From: Tritrichomonas musculus
Taxonomy: Eukaryota > Parabasalia > Tritrichomonadida > Tritrichomonadidae
Length of the DNA stretch: 25,447 nt
NCBI GenBank assembly: GCA_039105265.1
Contig: JAPFFF010000344.1
Span: 1 to 25,447, forward strand
Direction: 5' to 3'
Shown here: one piece after another, positions 1 through 8,207 of the stretch
How positions within the stretch are numbered: the stretch's first letter is position 1
Layout: each line of letters starts with the position of its first letter
Translations under genes and position numbers: made by a program
The notes under the pieces: generated by a model
Database searches by the model: none
Told to the model about the DNA's origin: nothing
What the model saw: only the letters and a program-made list of their open reading frames with translations

Positions 1-236
1 TTTTGAATTAACCCTAACTGATACTCATAACTAGGAATAAGTGGTCAGCATCATAGGGCCACATTGATGTTCACTTATGATCACTCATGACCGCCACTAT
101 TGCCCTAGTTTAGAAGGTCATCTAACTATTTTTGAATTGACCCTAACTGATACTCATAACTAGGAATAAGTGGTCAGTATCATGGGGTTATATAGATGTT
201 CACTTATGACTGCCACTATTGCCCTAGTTTTGAAGG
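1..236 (+). repeat. Left terminal inverted repeat of element 1
   Basis: Position x in this block pairs with 18792-x at the right end, with no mismatch seen over 236 bases. It contains one full 129-base unit and one shortened unit that lacks a 10-base stretch present in the full unit. The same shortened unit sits at the right end. The unit reads CTATTTTTGAATT inward, close to the motif found before genes. Identity stops at about 236. Confidence 0.93.
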
Positions 237-254
237 CTAGGGGTACTTACTACG

Positions 255-314
255 AAAGGTCATACTAAAGGTTATCCTAAAGGTTGTACTGAAGGTTGTA
301 CTGAAGGTCATACT
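255..314 (+). repeat. Five-copy 12-bp tandem repeat
   Basis: Five successive 12-base units of the form RAAGGTYRTMCT lie at 255-266, 267-278, 279-290, 291-302 and 303-314, followed by a partial AAAGGG. The array sits between the left terminal repeat and the first gene. The right end has no counterpart, so it is not part of the inverted repeat. Its role is unknown. Confidence 0.85.
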
Positions 315-374
315 AAAGGGACTCTCTTACTACCAATCACATTCCACCAGTAACCTAAATTTGTTAAAATAATA

Positions 375-384
375 TTTTATTTTG
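375..384 (+). promoter_or_regulatory. Start-proximal T-rich motif of the 165-aa gene
   Basis: TTTTATTTTG ends five bases before the ATG at 390. It matches the motif found before most genes in the window. The promoter role is inferred from recurrence and position. Confidence 0.5.
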
Positions 385-389
385 TATAA

Positions 390-887
390 ATGGAAATTGA
401 CACTGATATACTATTAAAAATTTTAAATGGTATCACCGATTTGTGCCAAGATGTCAAGCATTTGATTAAACGTATGAACCATAAACAGCCATCTCCTAAT
501 CCAAGCACAACGGTACAGCCTAAGAATTTCGTTCGAAGCGACTCACCTCCTGAGACAACTTTGTTGAGTGTGAGCGAACCATCTATTGAACATCCCCATT
601 CTCGCTTAAATCGAACCCATATATTCAATCGAAGCAAGTTTTTGGATATTAAGGATCACGACCGATTGATCCAATATGTCTCATCAAAGGATGTAATCGA
701 TGCAGTATCCAACGTGGAACCTCATAAACGTATATCCCTATTGCGTAAACTAATATTCGATAACCTAAATTTAAGTATCTCCATGTATATGACCCAAAAA
801 CTACTCAACACCCATATGACTATAAATGTTCCTCCTAGTGAAACGACTCTAACCCCCGAAGTTGAGATTGATACAATCGATTTCTAG
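390..887 (+). CDS. Hypothetical protein, 165 aa
   Basis: I do not recognise this protein. It starts at an ATG just after the T-rich motif at 375-384. The first 30 residues (ILLKILNGITDLCQDVKHLI) look helical. A Ser/Pro/Thr-rich linker occupies about residues 35-75, and a second part, about residues 85-150, is rich in hydrophobic and basic residues (RISLLRKLIFDNLNLSISMY). It has no signal peptide and no clear membrane span. It is the first gene inside the left terminal repeat and reads toward the polymerase gene, whose likely start lies 70 bases beyond its stop. A small accessory or DNA-binding role would fit the place, but nothing in the sequence proves it. Confidence 0.65.
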   Translation: MEIDTDILLKILNGITDLCQDVKHLIKRMNHKQPSPNPSTTVQPKNFVRSDSPPETTLLSVSEPSIEHPHSRLNRTHIFNRSKFLDIKDHDRLIQYVSSKDVIDAVSNVEPHKRISLLRKLIFDNLNLSISMYMTQKLLNTHMTINVPPSETTLTPEVEIDTIDF

Positions 888-934
888 CCAAAATTCAAAA
901 ATAATGTTTAATCAATATTTTTACCGATTACAAT

Positions 935-946
935 TTTATATTTTTA
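935..946 (+). promoter_or_regulatory. Start-proximal T-rich motif of the polymerase gene
   Basis: TTTATATTTTTA ends 11 bases before the ATG at 958, in the same arrangement as other genes here. It is the main reason for preferring the 958 start over the in-frame ATG at 904. Confidence 0.45.
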
Positions 947-957
947 CGTTTGGGCAA

Positions 958-3900
958 ATGAGTTGTATCTCGAATAAGAATTTTGGTGCAATTCCTTCAT
1001 GGACTATCAAAAATTATATCAATATCATCAACAATGAGTTCGGTGGTAACATCCCAACCAACACTACATTTGTTGCTCAACTGAGCAAACTCACGAAGTA
1101 CCTAAATTATAACTCATTTGTAGCTCGCACAGGTTTCAATCCCAATGGTATACTCCAAGAATCTCATTTTGATACATTCTTTGGACAACTGAGGGCTGAA
1201 CGCCTTGCAGATGATAATGATTACTTCAATAAATTCAATAGAGCTGATTACAAAATTAATGAACCCATTGATGTACTTCAACATATGAATACTCAAGATA
1301 AGTTTCAACAAAAACTTGAAAATGATCGAAGGGAACGCCAAATACAATATAATATTGATGTTGCAAAATGTGCTTTGCAGGAAGCTCAAAAATTGATTCG
1401 TGAAAATGAGTATCCACCAATACTTCCACCTCCCACAACCCATAAGAAACCAATTCGGTATGATGAGCAGCCTTCATATATAAAGAGATTGAATGACAAA
1501 CTGGATAATGATTACTTCAATAAATTCAATAGAGCTGATTACAAAATTAATGACCCCATTGATGTACTTCAACATATGAATACCCAAGATGAGTTCCAAC
1601 AGCAATTAGATGATGAACGTAAAGTATATTCATATTTCAACAAATATTATCCCGAATATCTCGATAGAGCTGAAATACAAGATATACTCAAAAACAGGTC
1701 TAAAGTTATAAAACTAGCTCGTATTATTGATGGTAGCACTGATATTGATGGTCTTCCCAAGGATCCTGAAAATAATGAAATATTCGAGTACCTTGGCGAG
1801 TTCGGTCATGAATTCAAATCGAAACACAATGATTTCCTCATGGTGAACTTACCTGAGGACTACGATAAGGCTGTAGAGGCTTGGCAAAAATATGCCAAAT
1901 ATGCTGATAATGATTACAATGAACACACGGATATTGATACCTTCGAGCCTATATACATATACTACTTCAACTCGATATCCTCATTGAACAGTATATATGA
2001 TGGCTTGCAACAAGTTTATGAACGTGAGGTGAAACCATTCAAAATCTATTTCCAACTCTCGGGTGTATTTGAGTCCTCCAGTGCTGAGACTGACACATTC
2101 CAATATACAGCTAGGGAAATCACTTGGAATAACTATAAATCTGCTACCCCAATTGTGGTTCGTGATGAGCAATCACTTGATATCATGAAGTACTATATTG
2201 AATCAGTACTGCACTCATATGAAACCTCAACATCGAGCACCAAGTTGATTCTCGTAGGCACAGTTTCATTCACGGTATCTCGAATGGTCAAGGTTAGTGG
2301 ACCTATCAAAGAATTACCTCCTGAAATCAAAAATAATAGATTCATCATCACAGACAACGTCGATGACAATCTATGTTGGTATCGATTTCTTGCTGCATGT
2401 CTCGATGATCATCTAGTTAACCCCAAATATCATTGTAATACTAAGAATCGTACGAAAGCAGCTAGGAAACTTATATGTGAGGAACACAATATAGTGTATT
2501 CAACTAAACCATCTCAAGCTGCAATCGACTTCCTGAACAACTATCCGGGTACATCAATTGAAGCTATGAAGGTATCTGCTGAAAAGCATCATTTGAATAT
2601 TGACATCTATGAGTACAATGTAGAACTCAAGGTTTATAATCTTCAGGATCAATGGAAATATAATAGTGACAATTCATTAAGGAAATCTGCATTACTGTTC
2701 ACTCAAAATCGAATCATTCACATAATGTATATCAAGGATGCTGAAAAGTTGACCAACATTCATATCTGCCCAAAGTGTGGTTCATATGCACATTACGGTC
2801 ATCACAATATGAATCGCTTCAAGAATCATGTTGATAATTGTGACGGGGTATTTCGAAAACAATTCATACCTAATCGTGAGCCATTACCATATTGTCCACA
2901 TATACTCAACAATCCGGTGTACGAATATTGTTTAGCATATGGTCTCGAATGGAAACCCAACATATATTACATCACTTATGATTTCGAAACTGTTGAACAA
3001 CCTGTGAATACATCTATTGGTTCATCAACAACTATCAACTCTCGACTGATTCCCCTTAGCGTATCATCATGTGTCAAGTCGCAATCTGGTTGCTACACAC
3101 AACACTTCTCATTAAGAGATTCAACTGAGTTCATCATCGAATGGATTGAGTGGTTGTTTGAACAATCCCAGCAAGTGTATCACGATAAGGTTCAATATAT
3201 GAAAACCTTTATTAATCAACCAATTGATACTCTTAATAAAATCGATCGCAACTTGAATGTGATAACCGTATTTGGGTTCAATTCGAGTAGATTCGATAGT
3301 AACCTATTCAAGCAGTATCTCAATTACGATTTCTGGAGTGTCGAGCCCAACAGTATCATCGGTACCGCATCATCATTGAAGCAGTTCATATTGAAGTCCT
3401 CAAAATACGACACCAAGTTGAGATTCATCGATGCACAATCATTCGTTGCTGGAGGTACATTACGACAATTTGGTGTAGACTTTGGGGGAGTTGCAAATAG
3501 CAGTAAAGGTGTGTTCCCATATGAAGCTATCAATACTGAGAACTACAATGAGGTTCTCTCACAAACGGAGCCCTTTGAATATGAAGCATTCTACAGCTAC
3601 CTCAACCAAAAGAATCCATTGACACCAGATGATTACAAACTATATCTCGAGGATGCCAAAAATTATAAAACCCGATGGGATTACCTGTTGGCATACAATG
3701 ATAATGATGTTGAGATGATGATTAAACCCATTGATAACTTGATAACCCTCAATGCTCAGTACAACGTTGATCTCATATCGAATCTCTCGTTGAGTAAGAA
3801 TGCATCTTGTATCAAGTATGCACTTGCGTATAAGGAATTTGATCCCAATACTGAATACTCTATACAAAACCCATCGAATACTTTCAAACCAAATCTCAAG

Positions 3901-5847
3901 TGGTGGAGATTCAAATGTGAGAACTACTATAACCAGGATGTCAAATATAATCAATCCCATAAGGACTCTCCCAGGAACCTCGATAAATGTGTTTGCGAGG
4001 AGCAGTTTGATGAATTCATGAAAATGTACAACAATCCTGATACCGGTAAGTGTCATCTCTGTGGTGAACACTTCACGTGGACCAATAAGCCTACCCTCGA
4101 TAGAATCAATAACGATATCGGTCATGAACTCAGCAACTGTAAACTCGCTTGTGCGGAATGCAACAGACTTCGCAGCCGTGATGACCCCAATATAACCAAA
4201 CTACGAATTCAACTGAAGAAATATTGCAAGATGATGCATCTCCCAACACTCATCAATGATGAACAGGAATATTATAGCTTACGGAACAACATCACTGGAG
4301 GTCTATCCAATGTCATGCATCGTGTCAACATCAAGGGTCACACTAATATAAATCGTTTTAGATACAACGCCGTTGACCACAAGGTAATCTCATATGATAC
4401 CCCTCACACTATGACTCACATTGTTGGAGTTGATTTCAATAGCTTATACCCATCAGCATTCAGTTCAACCAAACATGATTTCAATCCATATCACGGAGGG
4501 GTTATGTATATGCCAGGTTCCATGTTGGAGAGATTCGATGTTTATAACAATGGTACCAAAAATATGAAAACCTATAACTCATGTATGCATATCATCAACA
4601 GCCGGAATTTACGAAAGCATCCTAAATATTTGTTCAAAGCGGAGGTCATATTGAAATGCCCAGTATCTAAAATCAATAACTTCATCAATTTCCCACCAGT
4701 ATTTCGCAATTTTGATATCACGAACGATGAAACAACCATTGGTTCATACATGCACAACTACATGACTCACAACAAACTCCCATCCGCTGATAAAACTGAA
4801 CGAAAGCTAACTATGTGTGTCGATACGATGGGTACCTATCAAACATTCTCAAATTATTATCTCTGGTTCCTACTCGACCATGGGCTTGTCATCGAAGATA
4901 TCAAAAGTCTCACCAAATACGAAGCTCATCGTGGATTCAACCCATTTGTTAGTGAGTTCATGAAACGTCGTCAGGATATCATTTCTGGAGCTGTATCCGG
5001 CAATGAAAAGTTCTACAAGATTAGCATGAATGGTTCATATGGATACGATGGGATGAACACTGAGAAGTTCTCTAAAATAAAAATATGTTCACGTGATAAG
5101 ACCTTCCAGAATATCATCTACGATAACTATGTTAGTGGGATCAAATTGAGTGATGACAACTACCTACTCCAAATGAACCCAAAGAGCTTCAAATGTACGA
5201 CTTGCCTTCAGGAGTCATTCTGGACACTAGATAATGCCAAATTCTGGTATCTCACATTCATATACGATTTCATGTACAAGTGCCTTGATGTGGAACGATT
5301 TCATTTCATAGAGGGAGACACCGATAGTGCATATTTTGCGGTTGCTGGTGATGAATCCAAGGGGTCCGATCAAGAGTTCAAATACATCATCAAGAATAGA
5401 GCATTCTATGATGAGAACATATATAAGTTCATGCCGAATCCCAATATAAATACAATCGCTGATGAGAAGAAAATATTGGGTCTCTGCATTGAGAAATATG
5501 GTGAGAATATGATTGCGTTAGCCCCCAAGTGCTACACCATATTTAATAGTGGCGCTATAACCAAGGCACTCAAACTCAAGGGGGTCTCCCTCAAGAAAAA
5601 CCATATTACAAGTGATGATTACAAGGACATCATCGACAATGGTGGTGTGAAGGTTGGCAAAAATATCAATCTGCAAATGACTCGCAATACCAAAATCCAG
5701 AGCAAAATCAGTGAGATGACGATGTCCAAGATCACGGTAAACAAGAATGCTCTCACCGGGACTCACACCAAAATGATTGTCCTCGAGAACCAATCCTGTG
5801 CACCATTCATCCATGGACTCACATCAGGGGACTATATTATGCTCTAA
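958..5847 (+). CDS. polB: Protein-primed family B DNA polymerase with embedded HNH-type module
   Basis: This is the replicative polymerase of the element, about 1629 aa. Numbering from ATG 958, the 3'-5' exonuclease motifs are DFET at D675 (Exo I), NSSRFD at 775 (Exo II) and YNDND at 913 (Exo III). Polymerase motif A is DFNSLYPS at 1159, motif B is K1351..NGSYG, motif C is GDTDS at 1453-1457, and KGV is at 1541. A CxxC...HNH-like...CxxC block at 1032-1074 is inserted between exonuclease and polymerase. The long N-terminal part has a 97-codon-spaced internal duplication, an OTU-like DNLCWYR segment around C473 and a Cys/His finger from C604. In this family such N-terminal extensions may hold the priming protein, but no priming residue can be named here. 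The frame is also open upstream, with an ATG at 904; the T-rich motif favours 958. Confidence 0.95.
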   Translation: MSCISNKNFGAIPSWTIKNYINIINNEFGGNIPTNTTFVAQLSKLTKYLNYNSFVARTGFNPNGILQESHFDTFFGQLRAERLADDNDYFNKFNRADYKINEPIDVLQHMNTQDKFQQKLENDRRERQIQYNIDVAKCALQEAQKLIRENEYPPILPPPTTHKKPIRYDEQPSYIKRLNDKLDNDYFNKFNRADYKINDPIDVLQHMNTQDEFQQQLDDERKVYSYFNKYYPEYLDRAEIQDILKNRSKVIKLARIIDGSTDIDGLPKDPENNEIFEYLGEFGHEFKSKHNDFLMVNLPEDYDKAVEAWQKYAKYADNDYNEHTDIDTFEPIYIYYFNSISSLNSIYDGLQQVYEREVKPFKIYFQLSGVFESSSAETDTFQYTAREITWNNYKSATPIVVRDEQSLDIMKYYIESVLHSYETSTSSTKLILVGTVSFTVSRMVKVSGPIKELPPEIKNNRFIITDNVDDNLCWYRFLAACLDDHLVNPKYHCNTKNRTKAARKLICEEHNIVYSTKPSQAAIDFLNNYPGTSIEAMKVSAEKHHLNIDIYEYNVELKVYNLQDQWKYNSDNSLRKSALLFTQNRIIHIMYIKDAEKLTNIHICPKCGSYAHYGHHNMNRFKNHVDNCDGVFRKQFIPNREPLPYCPHILNNPVYEYCLAYGLEWKPNIYYITYDFETVEQPVNTSIGSSTTINSRLIPLSVSSCVKSQSGCYTQHFSLRDSTEFIIEWIEWLFEQSQQVYHDKVQYMKTFINQPIDTLNKIDRNLNVITVFGFNSSRFDSNLFKQYLNYDFWSVEPNSIIGTASSLKQFILKSSKYDTKLRFIDAQSFVAGGTLRQFGVDFGGVANSSKGVFPYEAINTENYNEVLSQTEPFEYEAFYSYLNQKNPLTPDDYKLYLEDAKNYKTRWDYLLAYNDNDVEMMIKPIDNLITLNAQYNVDLISNLSLSKNASCIKYALAYKEFDPNTEYSIQNPSNTFKPNLKWWRFKCENYYNQDVKYNQSHKDSPRNLDKCVCEEQFDEFMKMYNNPDTGKCHLCGEHFTWTNKPTLDRINNDIGHELSNCKLACAECNRLRSRDDPNITKLRIQLKKYCKMMHLPTLINDEQEYYSLRNNITGGLSNVMHRVNIKGHTNINRFRYNAVDHKVISYDTPHTMTHIVGVDFNSLYPSAFSSTKHDFNPYHGGVMYMPGSMLERFDVYNNGTKNMKTYNSCMHIINSRNLRKHPKYLFKAEVILKCPVSKINNFINFPPVFRNFDITNDETTIGSYMHNYMTHNKLPSADKTERKLTMCVDTMGTYQTFSNYYLWFLLDHGLVIEDIKSLTKYEAHRGFNPFVSEFMKRRQDIISGAVSGNEKFYKISMNGSYGYDGMNTEKFSKIKICSRDKTFQNIIYDNYVSGIKLSDDNYLLQMNPKSFKCTTCLQESFWTLDNAKFWYLTFIYDFMYKCLDVERFHFIEGDTDSAYFAVAGDESKGSDQEFKYIIKNRAFYDENIYKFMPNPNINTIADEKKILGLCIEKYGENMIALAPKCYTIFNSGAITKALKLKGVSLKKNHITSDDYKDIIDNGGVKVGKNINLQMTRNTKIQSKISEMTMSKITVNKNALTGTHTKMIVLENQSCAPFIHGLTSGDYIML
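1213..1320 (+). repeat. First copy of direct repeat inside polB
   Basis: This copy encodes DNDYFNKFNRADYKIN and the residues after it. It is nearly identical to 1504-1611, 291 bases (97 codons) downstream, so the reading frame is kept. Similarity fades over the last 20 bases. Confidence 0.9.
1504..1611 (+). repeat. Second copy of direct repeat inside polB
   Basis: This copy differs from the first by only a few bases over the first 85, and by more toward its end. It lies in the N-terminal extension, far from any catalytic motif, and looks like a recent in-frame duplication. Confidence 0.9.
4051..4180 (+). other. HNH-like zinc module within polB
   Basis: The segment has CHLCGEHF, then TLDRINND.GHELSNCKLAC and AECNRLRS. 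This follows the HNH endonuclease pattern: CxxC, then D-R-I....GH...N, then CxxCN..R. It lies in frame between Exo III and motif A. I see no intein splice-junction residues around it, so it reads as a built-in domain. Nuclease activity is inference. Confidence 0.75.
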
Positions 5848-5852
5848 ATTTG

Positions 5853-5876
5853 GGTGACAGCAAAATTGCTGCGACC
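5853..5876. terminator. Hairpin between convergent polB and fibre genes
   Basis: CAGCAA-AA-TTGCTG forms a perfect 6-bp stem at 5858-5871, with outer GGT/ACC pairing at 5853-5855 and 5874-5876. It sits in the 33-base gap between two convergent stops. A role in 3'-end formation for both genes is inferred. Confidence 0.5.
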
Positions 5877-5880
5877 TACA

Positions 5881-7650
5881 TTATGATTTGAATACAGCTA
5901 ATGTGGATCCGTTGATGATACCAGTTATGATACCCACGGTCATACGATTTATTTTTGAGGTTATCGCGGTCTCACCAGTGAGTATCTTCAGTTTATTATC
6001 AGCGTTATCAATGAATACCTCATCCCCAATGGAATAGCATGAGGAGTCCTCAACCTTAACCATGTAATCCCCATGAGTGGCGAATGTGATACAACCATTG
6101 GCTTCATCGATTCTCACGCATATACCAACATACTCCTTCCAGGTACCAGTGGTCTTCACACTACATATGCAATCAGTGGTGTCAGCTTCAGTGCTAGGGA
6201 CCCATTTCGAATCCTCACGATGATACACCTTACCGGTCATATATACTGGAGCTCCAATGACGAAATCGGTGATGGTGTTAACCGATGACTCGATTGGGGA
6301 GTAGTGGGTGATGGTAGTTGAACCATTGGATGTTATCTTACCGTTAACATGTAAATTTGAATCAATTGTTGTATTTCTTCCTGATGGAGAAACTTCATAA
6401 GAAAACGCGTTTGAATTATTCAATATTACTCTATAACGAGCTAAATTACCTTGATTATAATATTGTATTTTTGCACATTTTGCGGAATTAAGACCAAGAA
6501 TTATGTTCGATTCATATAAATTTGGATTTCCTTGATATACCTTTAAACAATCTGCATCTACACCATCTATTTCTAAATCACCATATGTTATAAAAACGTT
6601 ATTATGAAAAATGGTATGTTCTATATCCCAACCAATAATATTTTCACAACCTGCAACACCTAAAACACCTGAACCAATATAAAAACCGAAAGTTGCGGCT
6701 TCATTTTCATTTGTACCTATGCCTGCTATTAACAAGGTTTTAAAATCTGATTCTGTAGTATTTGTATCTAATATTGACAATGTACCTTTAATAGTTGAAT
6801 TACCTTCTTTGGGAACATACTTATCTAATTCAAAAGCCAATTCATCTTTATCAACGAACTTCTCATCAGCCTGGGCACTAGTATAATATGGTGTCAAGTC
6901 AACTGGTGCTGGGATATCTGTTGTGAGTGCATACTTGGTCATATCTGGTAAGTCCTGGGTTTTTGCATAGGCATTACCGTCTACGTCACATGCATTCATA
7001 ACACAAACTTTTGATCGAGTAATCTCCAATGCAGTTATTTCATTGTATTTGATGGTCGCTGTATCACTGTTTGCATCAATATCAAAATCTAACCATCGCT
7101 CATTCGAACTATCCAGTTGATTGCCAATGCTAAATATTCTACTATTTCGAGAATGATTTGGTTTCATGACCATGAGAGGTGCATCACTACTTGTCTGATT
7201 TGCTCCACCCAATGTCAGGATGTTGTTTGGGTCTTTGATATAAACCTCTCCACCGATATCAGTGAAATACTCTTTTGGTATATCTGTTTTGAGAGCATAC
7301 TCACTTAAGTTCGCAAGCTTCGCGTACTCGGTCATATCTGGTAAGTCCTGGGTCTTCGCATATGGTTCCAACACAGTACTCAACGCAGATTCATTAACCA
7401 AATCAGTGGGGATCTCAGGGATATCCGTTTTGAGAGCGTACTCACTTAAGTTCGCAAGCTTCGCATACGGTTCCAACGCAGTACTCAATGCAGTACTCAG
7501 TGTAGATCCATTAACCAAATCAGTGGGTATCTCCGGGATATCTTCAGCGAGTGCATACTTGGTCATATCTGGTAAGTCCTGAGTCTTCACATACTCGGAC
7601 ATATCTGGTAAGTCCTGAGTCTTCGCATATGGTTCCAAAGCAGTACTCAA
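5881..7650 (-). CDS. Fibre-type protein with DLPD/DIP repeats
   Basis: This long frame (589 codons) has the look of a phage or virus attachment fibre. Roughly the first 125 residues are repeats of the form LxxYAxxxDLPDMTxYALxxDIPEIP, which are typical of trimeric fibre shafts. Two or three beta-rich modules follow; each runs from a segment like SIGNQLDSSNERW to one like EITRSKVCVMN. A motif YYTSAQADEKF lies near residue 255, and a C-terminal head (last 125 residues) has GDYMVKV and YSIGDEVFID. By analogy it would form a spike for host-cell binding on the virion. The 5' boundary given is approximate. It is convergent with polB and lies beside a second frame with the same repeat style. The stretch 6340-6800 is more AT-rich than its flanks. 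Confidence 0.8.
   Translation of the reverse strand: MSTALEPYAKTQDLPDMSEYVKTQDLPDMTKYALAEDIPEIPTDLVNGSTLSTALSTALEPYAKLANLSEYALKTDIPEIPTDLVNESALSTVLEPYAKTQDLPDMTEYAKLANLSEYALKTDIPKEYFTDIGGEVYIKDPNNILTLGGANQTSSDAPLMVMKPNHSRNSRIFSIGNQLDSSNERWLDFDIDANSDTATIKYNEITALEITRSKVCVMNACDVDGNAYAKTQDLPDMTKYALTTDIPAPVDLTPYYTSAQADEKFVDKDELAFELDKYVPKEGNSTIKGTLSILDTNTTESDFKTLLIAGIGTNENEAATFGFYIGSGVLGVAGCENIIGWDIEHTIFHNNVFITYGDLEIDGVDADCLKVYQGNPNLYESNIILGLNSAKCAKIQYYNQGNLARYRVILNNSNAFSYEVSPSGRNTTIDSNLHVNGKITSNGSTTITHYSPIESSVNTITDFVIGAPVYMTGKVYHREDSKWVPSTEADTTDCICSVKTTGTWKEYVGICVRIDEANGCITFATHGDYMVKVEDSSCYSIGDEVFIDNADNKLKILTGETAITSKINRMTVGIITGIINGSTLAVFKS
7262..7645 (-). repeat. Repeats coding for the fibre shaft
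   Basis: Near-identical blocks recur, such as GTCATATCTGGTAAGTCCTG (7332, 7562, 7602, and again near 6940) and ACTTAAGTTCGCAAGCTTCG (7304, 7444). They encode the YAKTQDLPDM and ANLSEYALKTDIP units. DNA-level identity suggests copy-number change by recombination. Confidence 0.85.
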
Positions 7651-8057
7651 TGAATCACTCGTAACGATGTTCTCAGGGATAGTGCACAGTTTTTGACGAT
7701 GTAATCACGTAATTCCCCAATGGCATTCTCCACATCTGCACTACTGGCATACGATTGCAAGTCCTTAGATAGCGCATACTTCAGCATCTCCGTATTGAAA
7801 TCCTCGGTTTTCACATAGTCGAATAGCTGGGTTTGCAAAGCATATGACTCAAGGTCCTTGGCTAATGCATATTTTTCGAGATGCTCACCAACTGTACTCG
7901 TAATGAGTTCCTTGATTTGCTCCTGGTTGGGACCAGTTATATTCGAGCCATTGGACCCATTATGGCACATACATGCATACCTTTTGATGTATTCAATCAG
8001 TAACTCGTCGATAGTGGCCGCTTTTATTGAAAATCCACTCTGTTCTATACTGAACAT
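7647..8057 (-). CDS. Fibre-type frame with shaft-like repeats, 136 codons
   Basis: This frame starts at an ATG at 8057 that has the usual upstream T-rich signal (TTTATTG at 8066-8072 on the minus strand). The first 50 residues hold a helical part (TIDELLIEYIKRY) and a Gly/Asn/Ser linker. Residues 60-125 carry repeats such as YALAKDLESYALQTQLFDYV and YALSKDLQSYASSADVENAI, in the same style as the neighbouring long fibre frame at 5881-7650. The N-terminus of such a protein would be the part that anchors the fibre to the capsid. That role is inferred from fibre proteins in general. Confidence 0.65.
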   Translation of the reverse strand: MFSIEQSGFSIKAATIDELLIEYIKRYACMCHNGSNGSNITGPNQEQIKELITSTVGEHLEKYALAKDLESYALQTQLFDYVKTEDFNTEMLKYALSKDLQSYASSADVENAIGELRDYIVKNCALSLRTSLRVIH

Positions 8058-8207
8058 TTCCTATACAATAAAGGTGTGATTACCGGTATACCCATCGGAC
8101 CCCCTTTCGAGGAGGTGGATGGTGAATCGGAATCCCAAGCTGATGTCCAAAGAGATGCCAATTGCGAGTATGCAAATAATGACATTTTTTTTACACCTAA
8201 AGTACTC
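8058..8207. promoter_or_regulatory. Divergent promoter region
   Basis: This 150-base gap separates the fibre-type frame (-, ATG at 8057) from the Tlr6F-like gene (+, ATG at 8208). TTTATTG on the minus strand lies at 8066-8072, and a run of eight T on the plus strand lies at 8185-8192, about 15 bases before the plus-strand ATG. The plus-strand frame is open across the gap but has no ATG there. Confidence 0.45.

Noticed and set aside
862-957. A longer polymerase start, either at a non-ATG codon at 862 or at the ATG at 904
   Set aside because: The 862 start is not an ATG and overlaps the first gene. The ATG at 904 lacks the upstream T-rich motif that precedes 958 and most other genes. The 904 start is not excluded.
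1981-2172. Other antisense and alternate frames of 60-110 codons across polB, the fibre, capsid and integrase genes
   Set aside because: They overlap well-supported genes in other frames and lack the start motif.
3640-4125. Long antisense frame within polB (161 codons)
   Set aside because: It lies entirely within the conserved polymerase gene and shows codon-shadow composition and no start signal.
4051-4180. Intein or homing intron inside polB
   Set aside because: The inserted block is only about 43 residues, lies outside the conserved polymerase motifs and shows no splicing-junction residues.
8076-8207. Upstream extension of the Tlr6F-like frame
   Set aside because: It has no ATG and would take up the divergent promoter region; the first ATG in the frame at 8208 follows a T-run.
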